NCBI GenBank assembly: GCA_905221605.1
Contig: CAJNDS010001038.1
Coordinates: forward strand, 2,501 to 39,809
Reading direction: 5' to 3'
Length of the DNA: 37,309 nucleotides
Origin: Symbiodinium natans
Lineage: Eukaryota; Sar; Dinophyceae; Suessiales; Symbiodiniaceae
The position numbers were made by a program, and so were the translations under genes. Numbering within the stretch: the first letter of the stretch is position 1; each line of letters begins with the position of its first letter. The notes beneath the pieces are model-generated. The model worked only from the letters and a program-made list of their open reading frames with translations. It was not told the DNA's origin and searched no databases. Of the stretch, positions 10,101 through 16,927 are shown piece after piece.

Positions 10101-11295
10101 CAACCATGATGTGGAGGGTTACAGTGATGCCAGCTTCGCCCCCCAAGGGGGGCGGAGCATCGGTTGCTCGCTGGCTTGCTATCTGGGGTGCCCCATATCT
10201 TGGCGATGTGGGAGACAACCACTGGTTTCTCTGTCTGTTGCCGAGGCAGAGCTCATAGAGGCTGTCAATGCCATCCAGATGGTCTATGGACTCTCATCTT
10301 TTACCTCCGAAATCAGGCCGGACCCTCCTCGCCTGGGACTTTACGTCGACAATCAGGCTGCTGTAGGACTGTGTTCCGAGGCAGCTGGAACTTGGAAAAC
10401 TCGTCACCTACGAGTTCGTGCCTTTCATCTTCGTGAGGCGGTGCGTCTCAAGGAGATTACCCTTCGACATATCCCTGGTGTTTCTCAATTAGGAGACTTA
10501 GGTACAAAGGCCTTCTCGAAGCCAAGACTCCTGGAGCTTTGCCGTATGTGGGGATTGGGAACAACTTCGCCAAGAGAGCAGCAGCCGGGACCAGCAACAG
10601 GCAGCACTGCAGCAACGGCACACACTACAACACCGGGGGTGGTTGGGGTGATAGCTAGATTGGTGTTGCTTTTGGGTTGGTTGGTTCAGGGTACTCGTGG
10701 AGCCTCGACAAAGCGAAGTTCGAATGTTCCTGCTGAGGATGTTGGAGGGATACAAATCAGTGTTGCTTGGGAGTTTTATGCGCTGGTTTTTGTCAGCTTG
10801 GTGGCTGCGATTGGTGCATGGGAGGCGATCAAGTGGCTGTTCGAGTGGTACGCTCTGAAGAGGGATTGTTCAGTCTCGGAGGCAAGGAATGCTCGGCGGC
10901 TACGGCGACTGCAACAGGCTGTGCAGCAGGAGCTGGGTTCGTATGGTTTGGGACAGAATGGCCCTATGACACCTGAGCTAGCTCCAAGGCACAGCCCTGC
11001 ATCCGCTCCAGAAGGGCGCGGTCCGGTTCCCTCGCTGGATAGGTCGGCCTCTTCTTGGGAAGAACCGCCACCTCCTGTACGTCAGACGCGGCGAAGGACA
11101 CGAGATGCCAACACTCAGACCCCTCGTGAAGCTTATGTGAAGTTTCGGGGCCCCTTCTTTGCATCTCAGCGGGGAGATCACGTCCACCTTTACGGAGATT
11201 GTCAAGGCCTGAAGAGCGCCTACACGAACATCGATGCAAAGGGCATGTGTGCCTACTGCGACGGTCGAAAATCTCTGTATGAGCTGGTGGGCTGA
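1102..11295 (+). CDS. Ty1/copia retrotransposon Gag-Pol polyprotein with MTase-like and 2OG-oxygenase-like inserts
   Basis: A single 3397-codon ORF, no frameshift, about twice the usual copia length. Order, by residue: disordered Gln-rich N-terminus; coiled coil about 265-300; 16 tandem 19-residue repeats 332-630; Gag capsid-like helices about 814-1047; CCCH finger C1096-x8-C1105-x5-C1111-x3-H1115; CCHC knuckle C1126-x2-C-x4-H-x4-C1139; protease DSGAS with D1303; DNA C5-methyltransferase-like segment about 1514-1650 (HLFSG, EVD, GGPPRRTF, LLEHP); 2OG-Fe(II)-oxygenase-like segment about 1740-1895 (H1772-R-D1774, distal H1875 or H1876, K1886); integrase zinc ligands H2069, H2074, C2081, C2084 and catalytic D2107, D2256, E2292 (DD35E); reverse transcriptase about 2590-2860 with D2727 and YVDD 2836-2839; RNase H D3009, E3048 or E3050, D3083, D3132; hydrophobic helices about 3179-3197 and 3219-3242; C-terminal H3362-x4-C3367...C3383-x2-C3386. 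RT-RNaseH lies after integrase, the copia order. The start at 1102 lies in the LTR; the next ATG (1153) lies in the PBS. All pol catalytic residues are present, so the copy may be active. Confidence 0.96.
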   Translation: MAAPAPSAPGPHEDQGVMSPTGARRAIDSRLEGETAGPRYDRHPAGNAMPNGVLSADVVRREDMVQASPGAASLESAPWPPAMTSRTEDVGPPGTFSCDSGLRQETSSVSAGNVGPTIPHLVARASTDNHPGGSQGGTALPVPSWMSRLGDYLRQASGQVETLTTTLTRQRVLGSSGGLVVQQHEQLQQQHTTSHPSTPQHATYPAAAATMSGGFSPTGQQSGDPPLFPSSARRIMEGWARQAPLLHGPRSVGTDDASSASIPVELVQEEVRRQVEAALAGQKGRLERLQEENERLREMAFGGGGDVKGQGRGGALWNEAQRQMREQSELPEDRGVPHGDRAYSASQVLHEDRGVPHGDRAYSASQVLHEDRGVPHGDRASFATQVLHEDRGVPHGDRASFATQVLHEDRGVPHGDRASFATHALREDRGVPHGDRASSASHALREDRGVPHGDRAYPATQVLHEDRGVPHGDRASFATQVLHEDRGVPHGDRASFATQVLHEDRGVPHGDRASFATQVLHEDRGVPHGDRASFATHALREDRGVPHGDRASSASHALREDRGVPHGDRAYPASHALREDRGVPHGDRASFAHAPREDRGVPHGDRAYPASHALPEDRGVPHGDRVFAATSVTSGVRGALREGRQPVPSMSRAHDGPRAQRGEAGARSRSAEGHGELGNRPRNVYARGYGAKRSASASPSPSGGRGVVGERLSGGDVCGVPPFDRAFRARLEPELGIRGDYEPLKRPEGVATLGAPCEAPPGLSPPVAPGSEQQPGDVAPAAPSSPSPMDIVLTGIGQLQQMLLKKGDGLDVDKASPNFPMLPDYTPESGAIDFQDWLYLVEQQVSAMAASAGEWWKQVMGSALEAYQEYQALSPIKRLGVKARLSEELQDGKYQKLAKKVAALLLAALPTGVRDELVAYRVQGTHQILFRLMAVYQPGGAQDRAQLLKQLEVSESPGTATDAVVALRRWYRLYQRALDLGVSLPDESVQVKSLGVLTKKVAETNQDFRFKVSLAKAELQIDTRPTSENVLKYFQHLLAECEQLGATGRKATPSQASEAPGPKLKGMQQQPSDAGNTTQRPKAKASPPPTNPTKPCSWFTTDDGCRNGKNCSFRHSWEGLQRAERCLLCGSTKHRARDCPTKKVSPTDKPAPKPRLAKQQAAAATPTTGAASSEGPSLSSGPSVPAGDATREQPSSLTPSTLNKIDTEQVAAMLSETNKMLKALTSTQAQGSGTGSASSAPSDPLGVIQRQLEDLRRLRMLVVLPERVGNEDFRVKMDVYERLLQTEPEAVEKDSEEKMALLDSGASHAFRVAVDDREVEQGKLVKVALANDDHVVLSQNAGGTLLSSPSTNPSGGGTILPMGQLVQLLGCTVRWSPTRLEVRHPIHGKLRVKVNHFCPELTEVSALQLIKELEEKRVGEFTKTLEDMERQLKEIELSGCGDRGWEQHLMDLVETGARTSFCGFIQKVPYLQGVTPEAFATIPEEFPVTNKEGWRLLKGMPWSRRKRRSMFLSNNWLVHLFSGDKRKKGLASSSEWKASLHRDDVLVEVDLNLSSHFDMLKKDGIFKLLLWGAARGKIKALFGGPPRRTFPFTGNETMLSSQHVREVQLVARAMILWSVASEGRRILWREGSLETPGPGVGWLLEHPRVESRKVPGLEQGDNKESDLEEQERLAKEWFDLGKFSHRECRMLLEEMNFKKNLRASSRGEQEGSVVLGAYAHGGNRGVTTEALQRPWLTKYLNMFMRWNVETQLHEDCSWSALLVMETNEVPRHRDVRNARDSNNYLIGLGDDDPGREVSSGLWLEGDLDGQNGLGDDDPGREVSSGLWLEGDLDGQKFGGGGRCVERSCPFSGFEQLKGCLVEISGRMTRFNPKQHHAYVGKDQTQKELLVAAYTPLGLDKLPDEKVGKLRCLGFPIRSTLEWDEGPALQGRDQVREAQEELESEDEEEANGRVPCYDLFGTTMWKTFARMYTMDEVKCDLENLGPTTLGTNLNLWSLEGEDGHGLKAGTRTSRWPTGMISSVCDALCAWPGFATREHALTSMVRRLGRRDGEEGEGKLAKFSLEEWRIHLRRDHLPYRKDCRECIQRATGKPHRRVAHPSAYVLSIDTAGPFRATGTDGARYLLVGCFRFPKIPETGDPEQSGVQPGDVDKPDDEGDWLPGMEGEDVVSEVPATEGAPVGVSEELGPDPAAIREEDDPKQEEIKALERMSEPFEFESAYLCRPLKTRKKAETLKALQEMYLSLRQRGLPVLRVHCDRAREFMNEGMDMWAAARDIIVTKTQGDDPSQNGAAERAVGFIKGRVRTLLGQAKAYSKLGDAVVRSWWSRAASTICQQHAAQAFGRGNPSVAPFGSQVFIKRKRYGQGGTDFEDKWIQGSYLGPVETVSHGHVVRTVQGNVWYTTNVRRLPELPPYEDEGDDWHPERRVVGKTPPVVRVFRADEGGEDGNVFCMSRLVEPVSTTTDAVPDNETTEGWMESAGGEDAGDDMDESQWLVEDQEGEMDGRYWSRCVLDEEHNLRRCVPEDYQELFEGVNQATLEAERALEQRESQKVYKTYSVGDWFRLCRFVEDDDGKHGVEPVLENLEGPLQVVYTVQLDEVKQFLPRWKEAIGKEMKALLDAGALVPLTEEEHRRLERAGVLSILPAKGVFTAKPPDNPELLDDPGRELVKGSPSFFKRKARLVICGNFEGRSQKEDSYAGGCQGESLRAMIVHAAHKRGGSRPWKAAGTDIRNAFILAPMDDGEVVHCLYPPKVFQAAEIPFAKCLFRVDRALYGFRRSPKLWSTFRDNRLRRARFKVGELDAFLRQHRADENVWSVVVMTPGPDGTMQEEIRAFVNVYVDDILYLGEEEVVAATHGWITQEWKASDLTWASMEQPVRFLGLEIYETLNGFKIGQTGCISEVLRHYDVQGHGHGTPCPQSWLLGEVNFDEKQYDEQTLRRAQKITGELLWLSTKGRPDLIHTVATMSSLCVRDPETVERIGMRTLGYLKATADWFLFYEPTTHNHDVEGYSDASFAPQGGRSIGCSLACYLGCPISWRCGRQPLVSLSVAEAELIEAVNAIQMVYGLSSFTSEIRPDPPRLGLYVDNQAAVGLCSEAAGTWKTRHLRVRAFHLREAVRLKEITLRHIPGVSQLGDLGTKAFSKPRLLELCRMWGLGTTSPREQQPGPATGSTAATAHTTTPGVVGVIARLVLLLGWLVQGTRGASTKRSSNVPAEDVGGIQISVAWEFYALVFVSLVAAIGAWEAIKWLFEWYALKRDCSVSEARNARRLRRLQQAVQQELGSYGLGQNGPMTPELAPRHSPASAPEGRGPVPSLDRSASSWEEPPPPVRQTRRRTRDANTQTPREAYVKFRGPFFASQRGDHVHLYGDCQGLKSAYTNIDAKGMCAYCDGRKSLYELVG
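1149..1166 (+). promoter_or_regulatory. Primer-binding site for initiator tRNA-Met (internal, half-tRNA type), inside the CDS
   Basis: Directly after the LTR, GGTTATGAGCCCAAC is the complement of GTTGGGCTCATAACC, the anticodon stem-loop of a eukaryotic initiator tRNA-Met (CAT anticodon in the GGGCTCATAACC context). It is not complementary to a tRNA 3' end. Drosophila copia is known to prime from a 5'-half fragment of initiator tRNA-Met cut near position 39, and its PBS begins GGTTATGGGCCC. The site codes for GVMSPTG of the polyprotein, an unusual overlap of PBS and CDS. Confidence 0.8.
2095..2992 (+). repeat. 57-bp in-frame minisatellite, 16 copies, in gag
   Basis: Sixteen units encode EDRGVPHGDRASFATQVLH and variants; unit 14 is one codon short and unit 16 is partial. 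The first ten residues are nearly invariant, while the last nine fall into a few types (AYSASQVLH, ASFATQVLH, ASFATHALR, ASSASHALR, AYPASHALR). The run of types in units 3-6 recurs in units 8-12, indicating block duplication. Because 57 is divisible by three, other frames also stay open, creating long false ORFs on both strands. Confidence 0.95.
6459..6608 (+). repeat. Perfect 75-bp tandem duplication in the oxygenase-like segment
   Basis: 6459-6533 and 6534-6608 are identical and in frame. They duplicate 25 residues including GLGDDDPGREVSSGLWLEG, directly after the HRD motif. In oxygenases of this fold this is the strand region between the metal-binding HxD and distal His. Zero divergence means a very recent event. 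It may be specific to this copy and could disturb folding. Confidence 0.95.
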
Positions 11296-11315
11296 ATCTG
11301 TGCTGAGAACAGCCC

Positions 11316-11324
11316 AAGGAGGAG
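11316..11324 (+). promoter_or_regulatory. Polypurine tract (plus-strand primer)
   Basis: AAGGAGGAG lies immediately upstream of the 3' LTR start (TGTTGG at 11325), 20 nt after the polyprotein stop at 11293-11295. A purine run ending at the LTR edge is the expected plus-strand primer in LTR elements. Confidence 0.85.
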
Positions 11325-11770
11325 TGTTGGGATAAGGGAAGCCTCTGAGAAGGCTGAAGTGGAGAAGGGCACCATGCCTTTGTGTGCAGGATGTTCTGCA
11401 TATGTAAGCATTGCTACAGCACAGGTGTGCAGGACGTTCAGCATATGTAAGCATTGCTTCGGCACAGGCGAGAGCAGAGCTCCGCATATGTAAGCATTGC
11501 GACTGGATTTTGGCTCAAGCATGAAAAAGTGCGTGCCTGGATTGGGGTGTGAGGGTTTTGGGGGGTGTTTCCCGGGTGGTTCCTCTAGCTTAGGCTGGTC
11601 TAGCCTCTTCCGGACCCCCCCTAGCCCGGTGGTCCCCGTCCAGGGTTTTTTCCGTCTTGAGGGTTTGGTTGAAGCTGGGGCTTTCTGGGTGTAGTCCTGG
11701 TTTCCCTTAGATCCCTCTTTTCGATGGCCGCTCCTGCGCCCTCCGCCCCTGGTCCTCACGAGGACCAAGG
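11325..11770 (+). repeat. 3' LTR of copia-type retrotransposon
   Basis: Copy of 704-1148 with one substitution and a 1-bp insertion. It carries the same three 17-bp motifs, the same DinoSL-like 13-mer (11507-11519) and the same ATG (11723), here followed only by a short frame that runs into flanking DNA. Identity ends at CCAAGG and is followed by the ACCCT duplication. Confidence 0.93.
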
Positions 11771-11775
11771 ACCCT
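11771..11775. repeat. 5-bp target-site duplication (right)
   Basis: ACCCT, matching 699-703, directly after the end of LTR identity. Confidence 0.75.
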
Positions 11776-12358
11776 ATAGGGAGTACTTGGAGCCCAGAGT
11801 AGTTCTACGGCATTTTCCATCTAGAAGACTGGAAGTGTCTACAGTAGCTATTCCAACACACGGTTTTGGGGGCTCGCTGCAATGACAATTGGCACCAGCA
11901 TGCATGCTCAAATAAGGGGGGTGCCCTTTTGTGGGGCTACCCTAAACCCCACATCCTAAACCCCATTGACATTTAAGCTCTGTGAGCACCTGGTCCTGCC
12001 AGTGATCTCTTGCCATTTGGTCTTTCATCCGGTGTAAGTGCCACATAGAGCCCCTACATGGGCTTCGGGTTTACGGGCTAAAGCCTAAAACCCCCTATGT
12101 CCTGCAAACCGTTCTGGCTCCCAGCCGGATGCTCCCGAAAATGCTCTGTGGGGGCCCCTTCTTTTGAGACTGCCGTGCTATATAGTATAGCATGGCACCC
12201 TTGAAGGAAGAAGGACCCCAACAGGGACCCGAATTTAGAGAACCACCCGTTTCCCTAAACCTGAGCCCCTAGCACCCTAAACCCTAAACCCTAATCCTAA
12301 ACCCTAAACCCTAAACCCTGAACCCTGAACCCTAAACCCTAAACCCTGAACCCTGAAC
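11776..12358. other. Right flank of the retrotransposon; no gene seen
   Basis: Contains a degenerate AGTACTTGGAG motif (11780s) like the foldback arm described at 20753, scattered CCCTAAA, and an imperfect hairpin at about 12152-12219 centred on TGCCGTGCTATA/TATAGCATGGCA. From 12240 it becomes a CCCTAAA/CCCTGAA array. No open frame with support. Confidence 0.5.
12240..12358 (-). repeat. CCCTAAA/CCCTGAA telomere-like array
   Basis: Imperfect heptamer array in CCCTAAA orientation, directly bordering the candidate exon at 12359-12445. A TTTAGGG array follows on the other side (about 12456-12512), giving the recurring CCCTAAA-island-TTTAGGG arrangement. Confidence 0.85.
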
Positions 12359-12445
12359 CCATAGACTGCCCTGTCTCTGGGAGGGCCCGCCAGCATTCGC
12401 TCGCTCATGATGCACTCCACGATTCGGCCGGTCAGTAGCACGCTC
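12359..12445 (-). CDS. Candidate micro-exon, unknown protein (last of series)
   Basis: Minus strand, acceptor GACAG|G, open frame containing SVLLTGRIVECIMSERMLAG, donor GG|GTTCAG. Its entry phase (2) fits the exit phase of the 12792-12848 candidate. The opposite strand is also partly open, so strand rests on the AG|G acceptor and the chain of phases. Product unknown. Confidence 0.38.
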
Positions 12446-12791
12446 CTGTCGCACAAGGGTTTAGGGTTTAGGGTTTAGGGTTTAGAGTTTAGGGTTTAGG
12501 GTTTAGGGTTGAGAGTTTTACTTCTAGTAACTAGATGATAAAATAATAGATCTTTATCCACCTCAAGCCCTGAACTCTTAAGCCCTTCAACCCCTAAGCC
12601 CCTAACTGAGCCCTGACCCCCCAAAAGCCCTCTCAACCCTAAACCCCTAACTGAGCCCTAAACGGGAGCCATATCCACGACCACACATACGCGGTTGGTG
12701 TAAACCCACAATCCTAAGCCAAAACGAAGCCCTGAAGCCCTATGCGATCTTAAGTTCAGGGTATTTAGGGTTTAGGATGTAGGGTCTGATC

Positions 12792-12848
12792 CAGATGGCG
12801 AGCGGCCAGCTCACAACCGTCACGAAAAGGAGAACGCGCACGTAGTAC
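12792..12848 (-). CDS. Candidate micro-exon with hydrophobic helix
   Basis: Minus strand, acceptor GCAAG|G, frame contains VRVLLFVTVVSWPLAIW, a convincing transmembrane-like stretch, then a GA donor (TG|GATCAG). It suggests that the fragmented gene encodes a membrane protein. Family not recognised. A short plus-strand frame also exists. Confidence 0.38.
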
Positions 12849-12865
12849 CTTGCACAAGCTCCGGG

Positions 12866-13052
12866 CAACCCTAAACCCTAAACCCTAAACCCTAAACCCT
12901 CAACCCTAAACCCTAAACCGCTAAACCCCTAAACCCCTAAACCCCTGAACCCTTAAACCCCTAAACCGCTAAACCCCTAAACCCCTAAACCCCTAAACCC
13001 CCAAACCCCCAAACCCCTAAACCCCTAAACCCTACGTAACCTGTTTGCTCCT
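12866..13052 (-). repeat. CCCTAAA array with CCCCTAAA variants
   Basis: About 25 tandem telomere-like units in which the C-run length drifts from three to five (CCCTAAA, CCCCTAAA, CCCCCAAA). The drift suggests slippage rather than telomerase copying. Confidence 0.9.
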
Positions 13053-13594
13053 AAACCCTATAAACCCCGAAACAAGGCCGACCTCACCTGAAAACCCCAA
13101 AACCCTCAACAAGAAAAGAGGTAGGGGATGATAATGAACCCTCATGCCCACTCAAGAGCCATAGAGTACGGACAGACCAACGCAGACGAAGCCCCGAGTC
13201 CCGAAGTTGGCGCTGACCCCTACTTTCTAAGAAACACTCACCATACCAAACCCATACCCCTGAACCTATATGAAAGGATAATACAAGGGAGTCTAAGGGA
13301 GGATGTTACCATACCCCTTAATTTCTTTTAAGGGGCATGGTCTAGGGGTGTGTTGAATATTTCTTGGAAACTTCAGCGGCTCACCACAGCACGCCGGTGC
13401 ACTCAAGTACTGAAAAGGACGTGCCATGCCCTGTGTGGGAGCCCTCTTTGCAACGATCCTAACATGTACTGCACCACCCTAAACCCTAAACCCTAACCCC
13501 TACACCCTAAACCCGAAACCCTAATCGTCAGATGAATCGAAGGCTTGTCCCAATGGTTCTGCCCTTGAGATCCTAGAGCCTCCCCCATGTGCAC
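13053..13594. other. Spacer with no supported gene
   Basis: Contains a short inverted repeat around 13304-13350 (AACCATACCCCTTAA / TTAAGGGGCATGGT) and a CCCTAAA tract near 13480. A 67-codon plus-strand frame at 13128-13331 has no family resemblance and no splice support, so I do not call it. Confidence 0.4.
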
Positions 13595-13658
13595 AGTCAG
13601 CGAACCAGGGCGTCATGTCAACGTTCACCATGGGATCTTCGTGGATGGCGCGCTGGTC
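13595..13658 (-). CDS. Candidate micro-exon, unknown protein
   Basis: Minus strand, acceptor TTAAG|G, frame DQRAIHEDPMVNVDMTPWFAD, donor ACT|GTGCAC. Followed (low-coordinate side) by CCCTAAA and preceded by TTTAGGG (13684-13735). The plus strand of the same island is also open and protein-like (GRHVNVHHGIFVDGALVLKR), so the strand is uncertain. Confidence 0.33.
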
Positions 13659-13683
13659 CTTAAGAGGCTGTGTTGGTGGAGGG

Positions 13684-14720
13684 GGTTTAGGGTTTAGGGT
13701 TTAGGGTTTAGGGTTTAGGGTTTAGGGGGCTTGTAGGGCTCAGGGTAGCGACATGTTCCCTTAGTACGAACCCTTAAAAGAGGGACCCCTGAAAATGACC
13801 TTTTACATACCCTATTAGACCCAAGGGCCCATAACTAAGAACCCTTTTGAAGAGGGTAAGGGACCATATGAAGGGACCATGAATCAACCCTTAGATGTAG
13901 AGCTCAGGACTAAAGGGAAATAGGCTCCCGAACCCTCAATGCTTGGTTTAGGGTTTGGGGAAACGAATCTAAACCCTAAACCCTAAACCCTAAACCCCAA
14001 ACCCCAAACCCTAAACCCTAAACCCTAAACCCTAAACTTAACCCTTTATTGCCGTCAGAGTCGGACGACCCTAAACCCTCCACTTCAAATCCGCTGAAAA
14101 AATGGGGGGTTTACGAAATTAAGGAGACCTAAATGGGGGTTTGCAAAATTAGGGAGACCTTATTGGGTTCCTTATTATAATGAGATCAAATAATTTGGGG
14201 ATCTATATGATGTAGGGGTTATATTACTTGTACCCCCAAAAGGACACCCAGTATACACTCACCAATACTAAAAAGGAACCTTATATACCATCACCAAGAC
14301 CAGCAATATAAGCCCTGCTTCTATATGACTAGGTTGCCAAGTAACCTAGGATTAAAAAGGGTGGCCTTTTTTGCTTAAAGGGGTCTATAGGGGAACCTAG
14401 AGCCCCCAAGAAGGGAATAAGGGCACTACTTGGGCATCCTAGATGAGGGGTCCCTTTCCGTAAACCTCCAAGTAACCTTTCCTATCCCCTTTTCCGAGAG
14501 GCCCGGTCGCGCATTTCCTCGCAGGGCGAACTATTGGATCCTATGGGTTTCGGGTTTAAGGTTTAGGGTTTAGGATTTAGGTTTAGGGTTTAGGGTTTAG
14601 GGTTTAGGGTTTAGGGTTTAGGGCTGCAGAGCTTCCATCTTTGGGCTTGCGGGTGCTCTGGGTTTAGGGGGTGGGGGTTGGGAGTTTTGGGTTTAAAGTT
14701 TAGGTTTATACTTGTCGAGG
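13684..14720. repeat. Telomere-like arrays and dispersed-repeat fragments
   Basis: TTTAGGG at 13684-13735 and 14545-14625; CCCTAAA at 13970-14040. Between them (14340-14470) lies a fragment of a dispersed family (CCTAGGATTAAAAAGG... CTACTTGGG ... CCTCCAAGTAACC) that recurs near 17996, 20128, 30198 and 36960. No gene seen. Confidence 0.7.
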
Positions 14721-14835
14721 GTTTCATTTGGTGTGGAGTCTGGTGAATTGGACGCATCAAGGTTGGGAGTTTGGAGTTGAGAAGTGTCGGCTTACAGGGT
14801 TGAGTTTAGAGGTTGTTGCTCTGGGGTTCGCGAAC

Positions 14836-15435
14836 GGACGGTTGATGCTCATGATGCTGGCCCCTGGCTCGCGGGCCCTTGAAAAACACCGGGCGGCTGA
14901 CGCTCATGATGCTCGCGGGCCCTTGAAAAACACCTGGCGGCTGATGCTCATGATGCTCGCGGGCCCTTGAAAAACACCTGGAGGCTGATGCTCATGATGC
15001 CCGCGGGCCCTTGAAAACACCAGGTGGCTGATGCTCATGATGCCCGCGGGCCCTTGAAAACTCCCGGCGGCTGATGCTCATGATGCCTGCGGGCCCTTGA
15101 AAACACAGGGCGGCTGATGCTCATGATGCCCACGGGCCCTTGGAAACACCAGGCGCTGAGGCTCATGATGCCCGCGGGCCCCCTTGAAAACACCGGGCGG
15201 CTGATGCTCATGATGCTCGCGGGCCCCCTTGAAAACACCTGGCGGCTGATGCTCATGATGCTCGCGGGCCCCGTGGAAAGACCGGGCGGCTGATGCTGAT
15301 GATGCTCGCGGGTCCGTTCGTGCAAAGACCGGGCGGCTGATGCTCATGACGCTCGTGGATAGGACTTTTCAAGAGATCGGGCGGCTGATGATTCTCATGA
15401 TGCTCGCCGTCGCCCAGGAGGCTGATGCTTATGAT
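14836..15435. repeat. About 44-bp minisatellite, roughly 14 units
   Basis: Tandem units built from CTGATGCTCATGATGCTCG, CGGGCCCTTGAAAA and CACCTGGCGG. Unit starts are spaced 43-54 bp apart, with more decay toward the right end. Open frames that run through it on both strands change with unit type and are not genes. Each unit holds CGGGCCC and TGATGCTCATGATG, so single-stranded copies could form small hairpins. Confidence 0.92.
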
Positions 15436-15836
15436 GCTCGTGCACATGGGCCCCATGGAAAGACCGCATGAACGACTGACCCAGGATTGTAGGGTTCTGG
15501 GTTGTGCGACAACGAATTCAAAGAAGTGCATGCTTGACAAGACGGTGGCCCCAAAACACGCTGGCCCAACCAACAAAACCTGTAACCCTAAACCCTGTAG
15601 ACCCTATAAACCCTATTAACCCTGTTTAAACCCTAAACCTAAATCGAAACCTAAAGCATTGGAGCTAAGCTCTTCCATATCACCTTGTGAACATCTTGCT
15701 TCGTCCTTTGAGCTAAGTTGCAAGAATCTCCCCAAAACCCTAAAACCCCGCAATACCAAACCCTAAACCCTAAACCCTAAGCCCTAAACCCTCAACCCTA
15801 AACCCTAAGCCCTCAACCCCACCCTTCCCCTGCAGC
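15436..15836. other. Spacer and CCCTAAA array, no gene seen
   Basis: CCCTAAA-like repeats at about 15585-15640 and 15757-15820. The last part (CACCCTTCCCCTGCAG at 15818-15836) would be an excellent polypyrimidine-AG acceptor if the following island were read on the plus strand. Confidence 0.5.
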
Positions 15837-15915
15837 ACGCGGGTCCTGCTCAAGCTGCGCTTTGGTCTTGGGCGGAGCCACCAGGTACGAGACATGCTGG
15901 AAGGCCGCTGGCAGC
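15837..15915 (-). CDS. Candidate micro-exon, unknown protein
   Basis: Minus strand, acceptor CCAAG|G, frame with LPAAFQHVSYLVAPPKTKAQ, GC donor (CGT|GCTGCA). Its entry phase (2) fits the exit phase of 16878-16927. The plus strand of the same island is also open (RVLLKLRFGLGRSHQVRDML) with a strong polypyrimidine acceptor at 15836, so the strand is genuinely ambiguous here. Confidence 0.33.
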
Positions 15916-15932
15916 CTTGGCCCCACTGTGGT

Positions 15933-16500
15933 GGTTTAGGGTTTAGGGCTACTAGGGTTTAGGGTTCAGGGCTACTAGGGTTTAGGGTTTAGGGCTACTA
16001 GGGCTTAGGGTTCAAGAGTTCCGGGCGTGGTGCTTAAGAACTTAGGGTTTCAGGGTTTTAGGTTGAGGAGATAAGGGGCTATGGGTTTTGGGGGCGGTCA
16101 GGGTTTATTCTTAAGGGTTGAGGGGTTTAGGGATTCGGGTTGCGGGCTAGAAACCCTTACGGGGGTTTGAGTGCTGAGGGCTGCAGGCTTCCGGTTTGCA
16201 TGAAGACGGTGAAACCAAAACCACTTCACCCCTAAACACCTCATAAACACCCCTAAACCCCCAAAACCCCTCTGAACACCCTAAACCCACTAAACCCCCT
16301 AAGCCCCCTAAACCTCCTAAAACCCCACTAAACCCACTAAACCCCCTAAACCCCCTAACCCTAAACACCCTGAACCCCCTAAACCCCACTAAACCCCCCT
16401 AAACCCCCTAAACCCCACTAAACCCCACTAAACCCCCTAAACCCCTAAACCTGCCTAAACCCCCTAAACCCGCCTAAACCCCTACACCCTAAACCCCAAA
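15933..16500. repeat. TTTAGGG then CCCTAAA variant arrays
   Basis: 15933-16018 is TTTAGGG interrupted by GCTACTAGGG units. 16225-16495 is a long array of CCCCCTAAA/CCCACTAAA variants in the opposite orientation. The two form a large imperfect inverted repeat with about 200 bp between them. Confidence 0.85.
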
Positions 16501-16877
16501 AAGGAAGGGCTACGGAGCTCCGCACAGTTGAGTTGAACTCAGGCCGTGGGGTTCTGGCAACGATAAGGGGAAAGGTAGAGCACCCGAGCCTGGATATCGG
16601 AGTCGCTTATTTCGGGTTTAGGGTTTGGGGTTTGGGGTTTAGGGCGGTTTAGGGCTTGAGAATACCTTTGAAAATTACACCCGGCACGGTTGCAAGTACC
16701 TTGTAGGAACGACTTTAGGGTGTGTTCTGGGCTGCTTGGGGAATCCTGGAAGGCAATTCCCTAAACCCTGAACTTCCCTAACCCCAAACACCAAACCCCA
16801 AACCCTAAACCCTATAAACCCTAAAACACCTAAACAGCCCGAAGCCCGAAACCCCACTGTTTGCGGGCGCAGTCTAC

Positions 16878-16927
16878 CAAGCCGGACTCTCGCAGGAGGC
16901 GGATTGGTTGAAGAGGCGCTCACCGGC
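16878..16927 (-). CDS. Candidate micro-exon, unknown protein
   Basis: Minus strand, acceptor GCAG|G, frame AGERLFNQSASCESPA, donor CTTG|GTAGAC. Plus-strand reading of the same island (VYQAGLSQEADWLKRR after GCGCAG) is at least as protein-like. Placed on minus only because of AG|G and phase fit with its neighbours. Confidence 0.3.

Larger units (their letters stand above)
704..11770 (+). mobile_element. Complete Ty1/copia-like LTR retrotransposon, about 11.07 kb
   Basis: LTR (704-1148), internal tRNA-Met PBS (1149), one gag-pol ORF (1102-11295), polypurine tract (11316-11324), LTR (11325-11770), flanked by ACCCT. Integrase precedes reverse transcriptase, which defines copia (Pseudoviridae-like) order. 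It is unusually long for copia because of the repeat-bearing Gag, two enzyme-like inserts before integrase and a 250-residue C-terminal extension. It inserted into a CCCTAAA tract on its left side. Near-identical LTRs and an intact ORF indicate recent, possibly ongoing activity. Confidence 0.95.

Noticed and set aside
11853-11858. CCAACA, a canonical copia LTR 3' end, 88 bp beyond the 3' LTR
   Set aside because: LTR identity, the PBS position and the ACCCT duplication all place the end at 11770. CCAACA would need an 88-bp deletion in the 5' LTR removing the same edge exactly at the PBS.
15035-15347. Minus-strand frames with SISRPVFSRGPAS-like repeats
   Set aside because: Translation of the 44-bp minisatellite. 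The frame shifts between units and there is no gene context.
16500-16610. tRNA-like words (GGTAGAGCACCCG; GAGTTCAACTC on minus)
   Set aside because: The words lie on opposite strands, and no cloverleaf with acceptor stem and anticodon arm can be folded.
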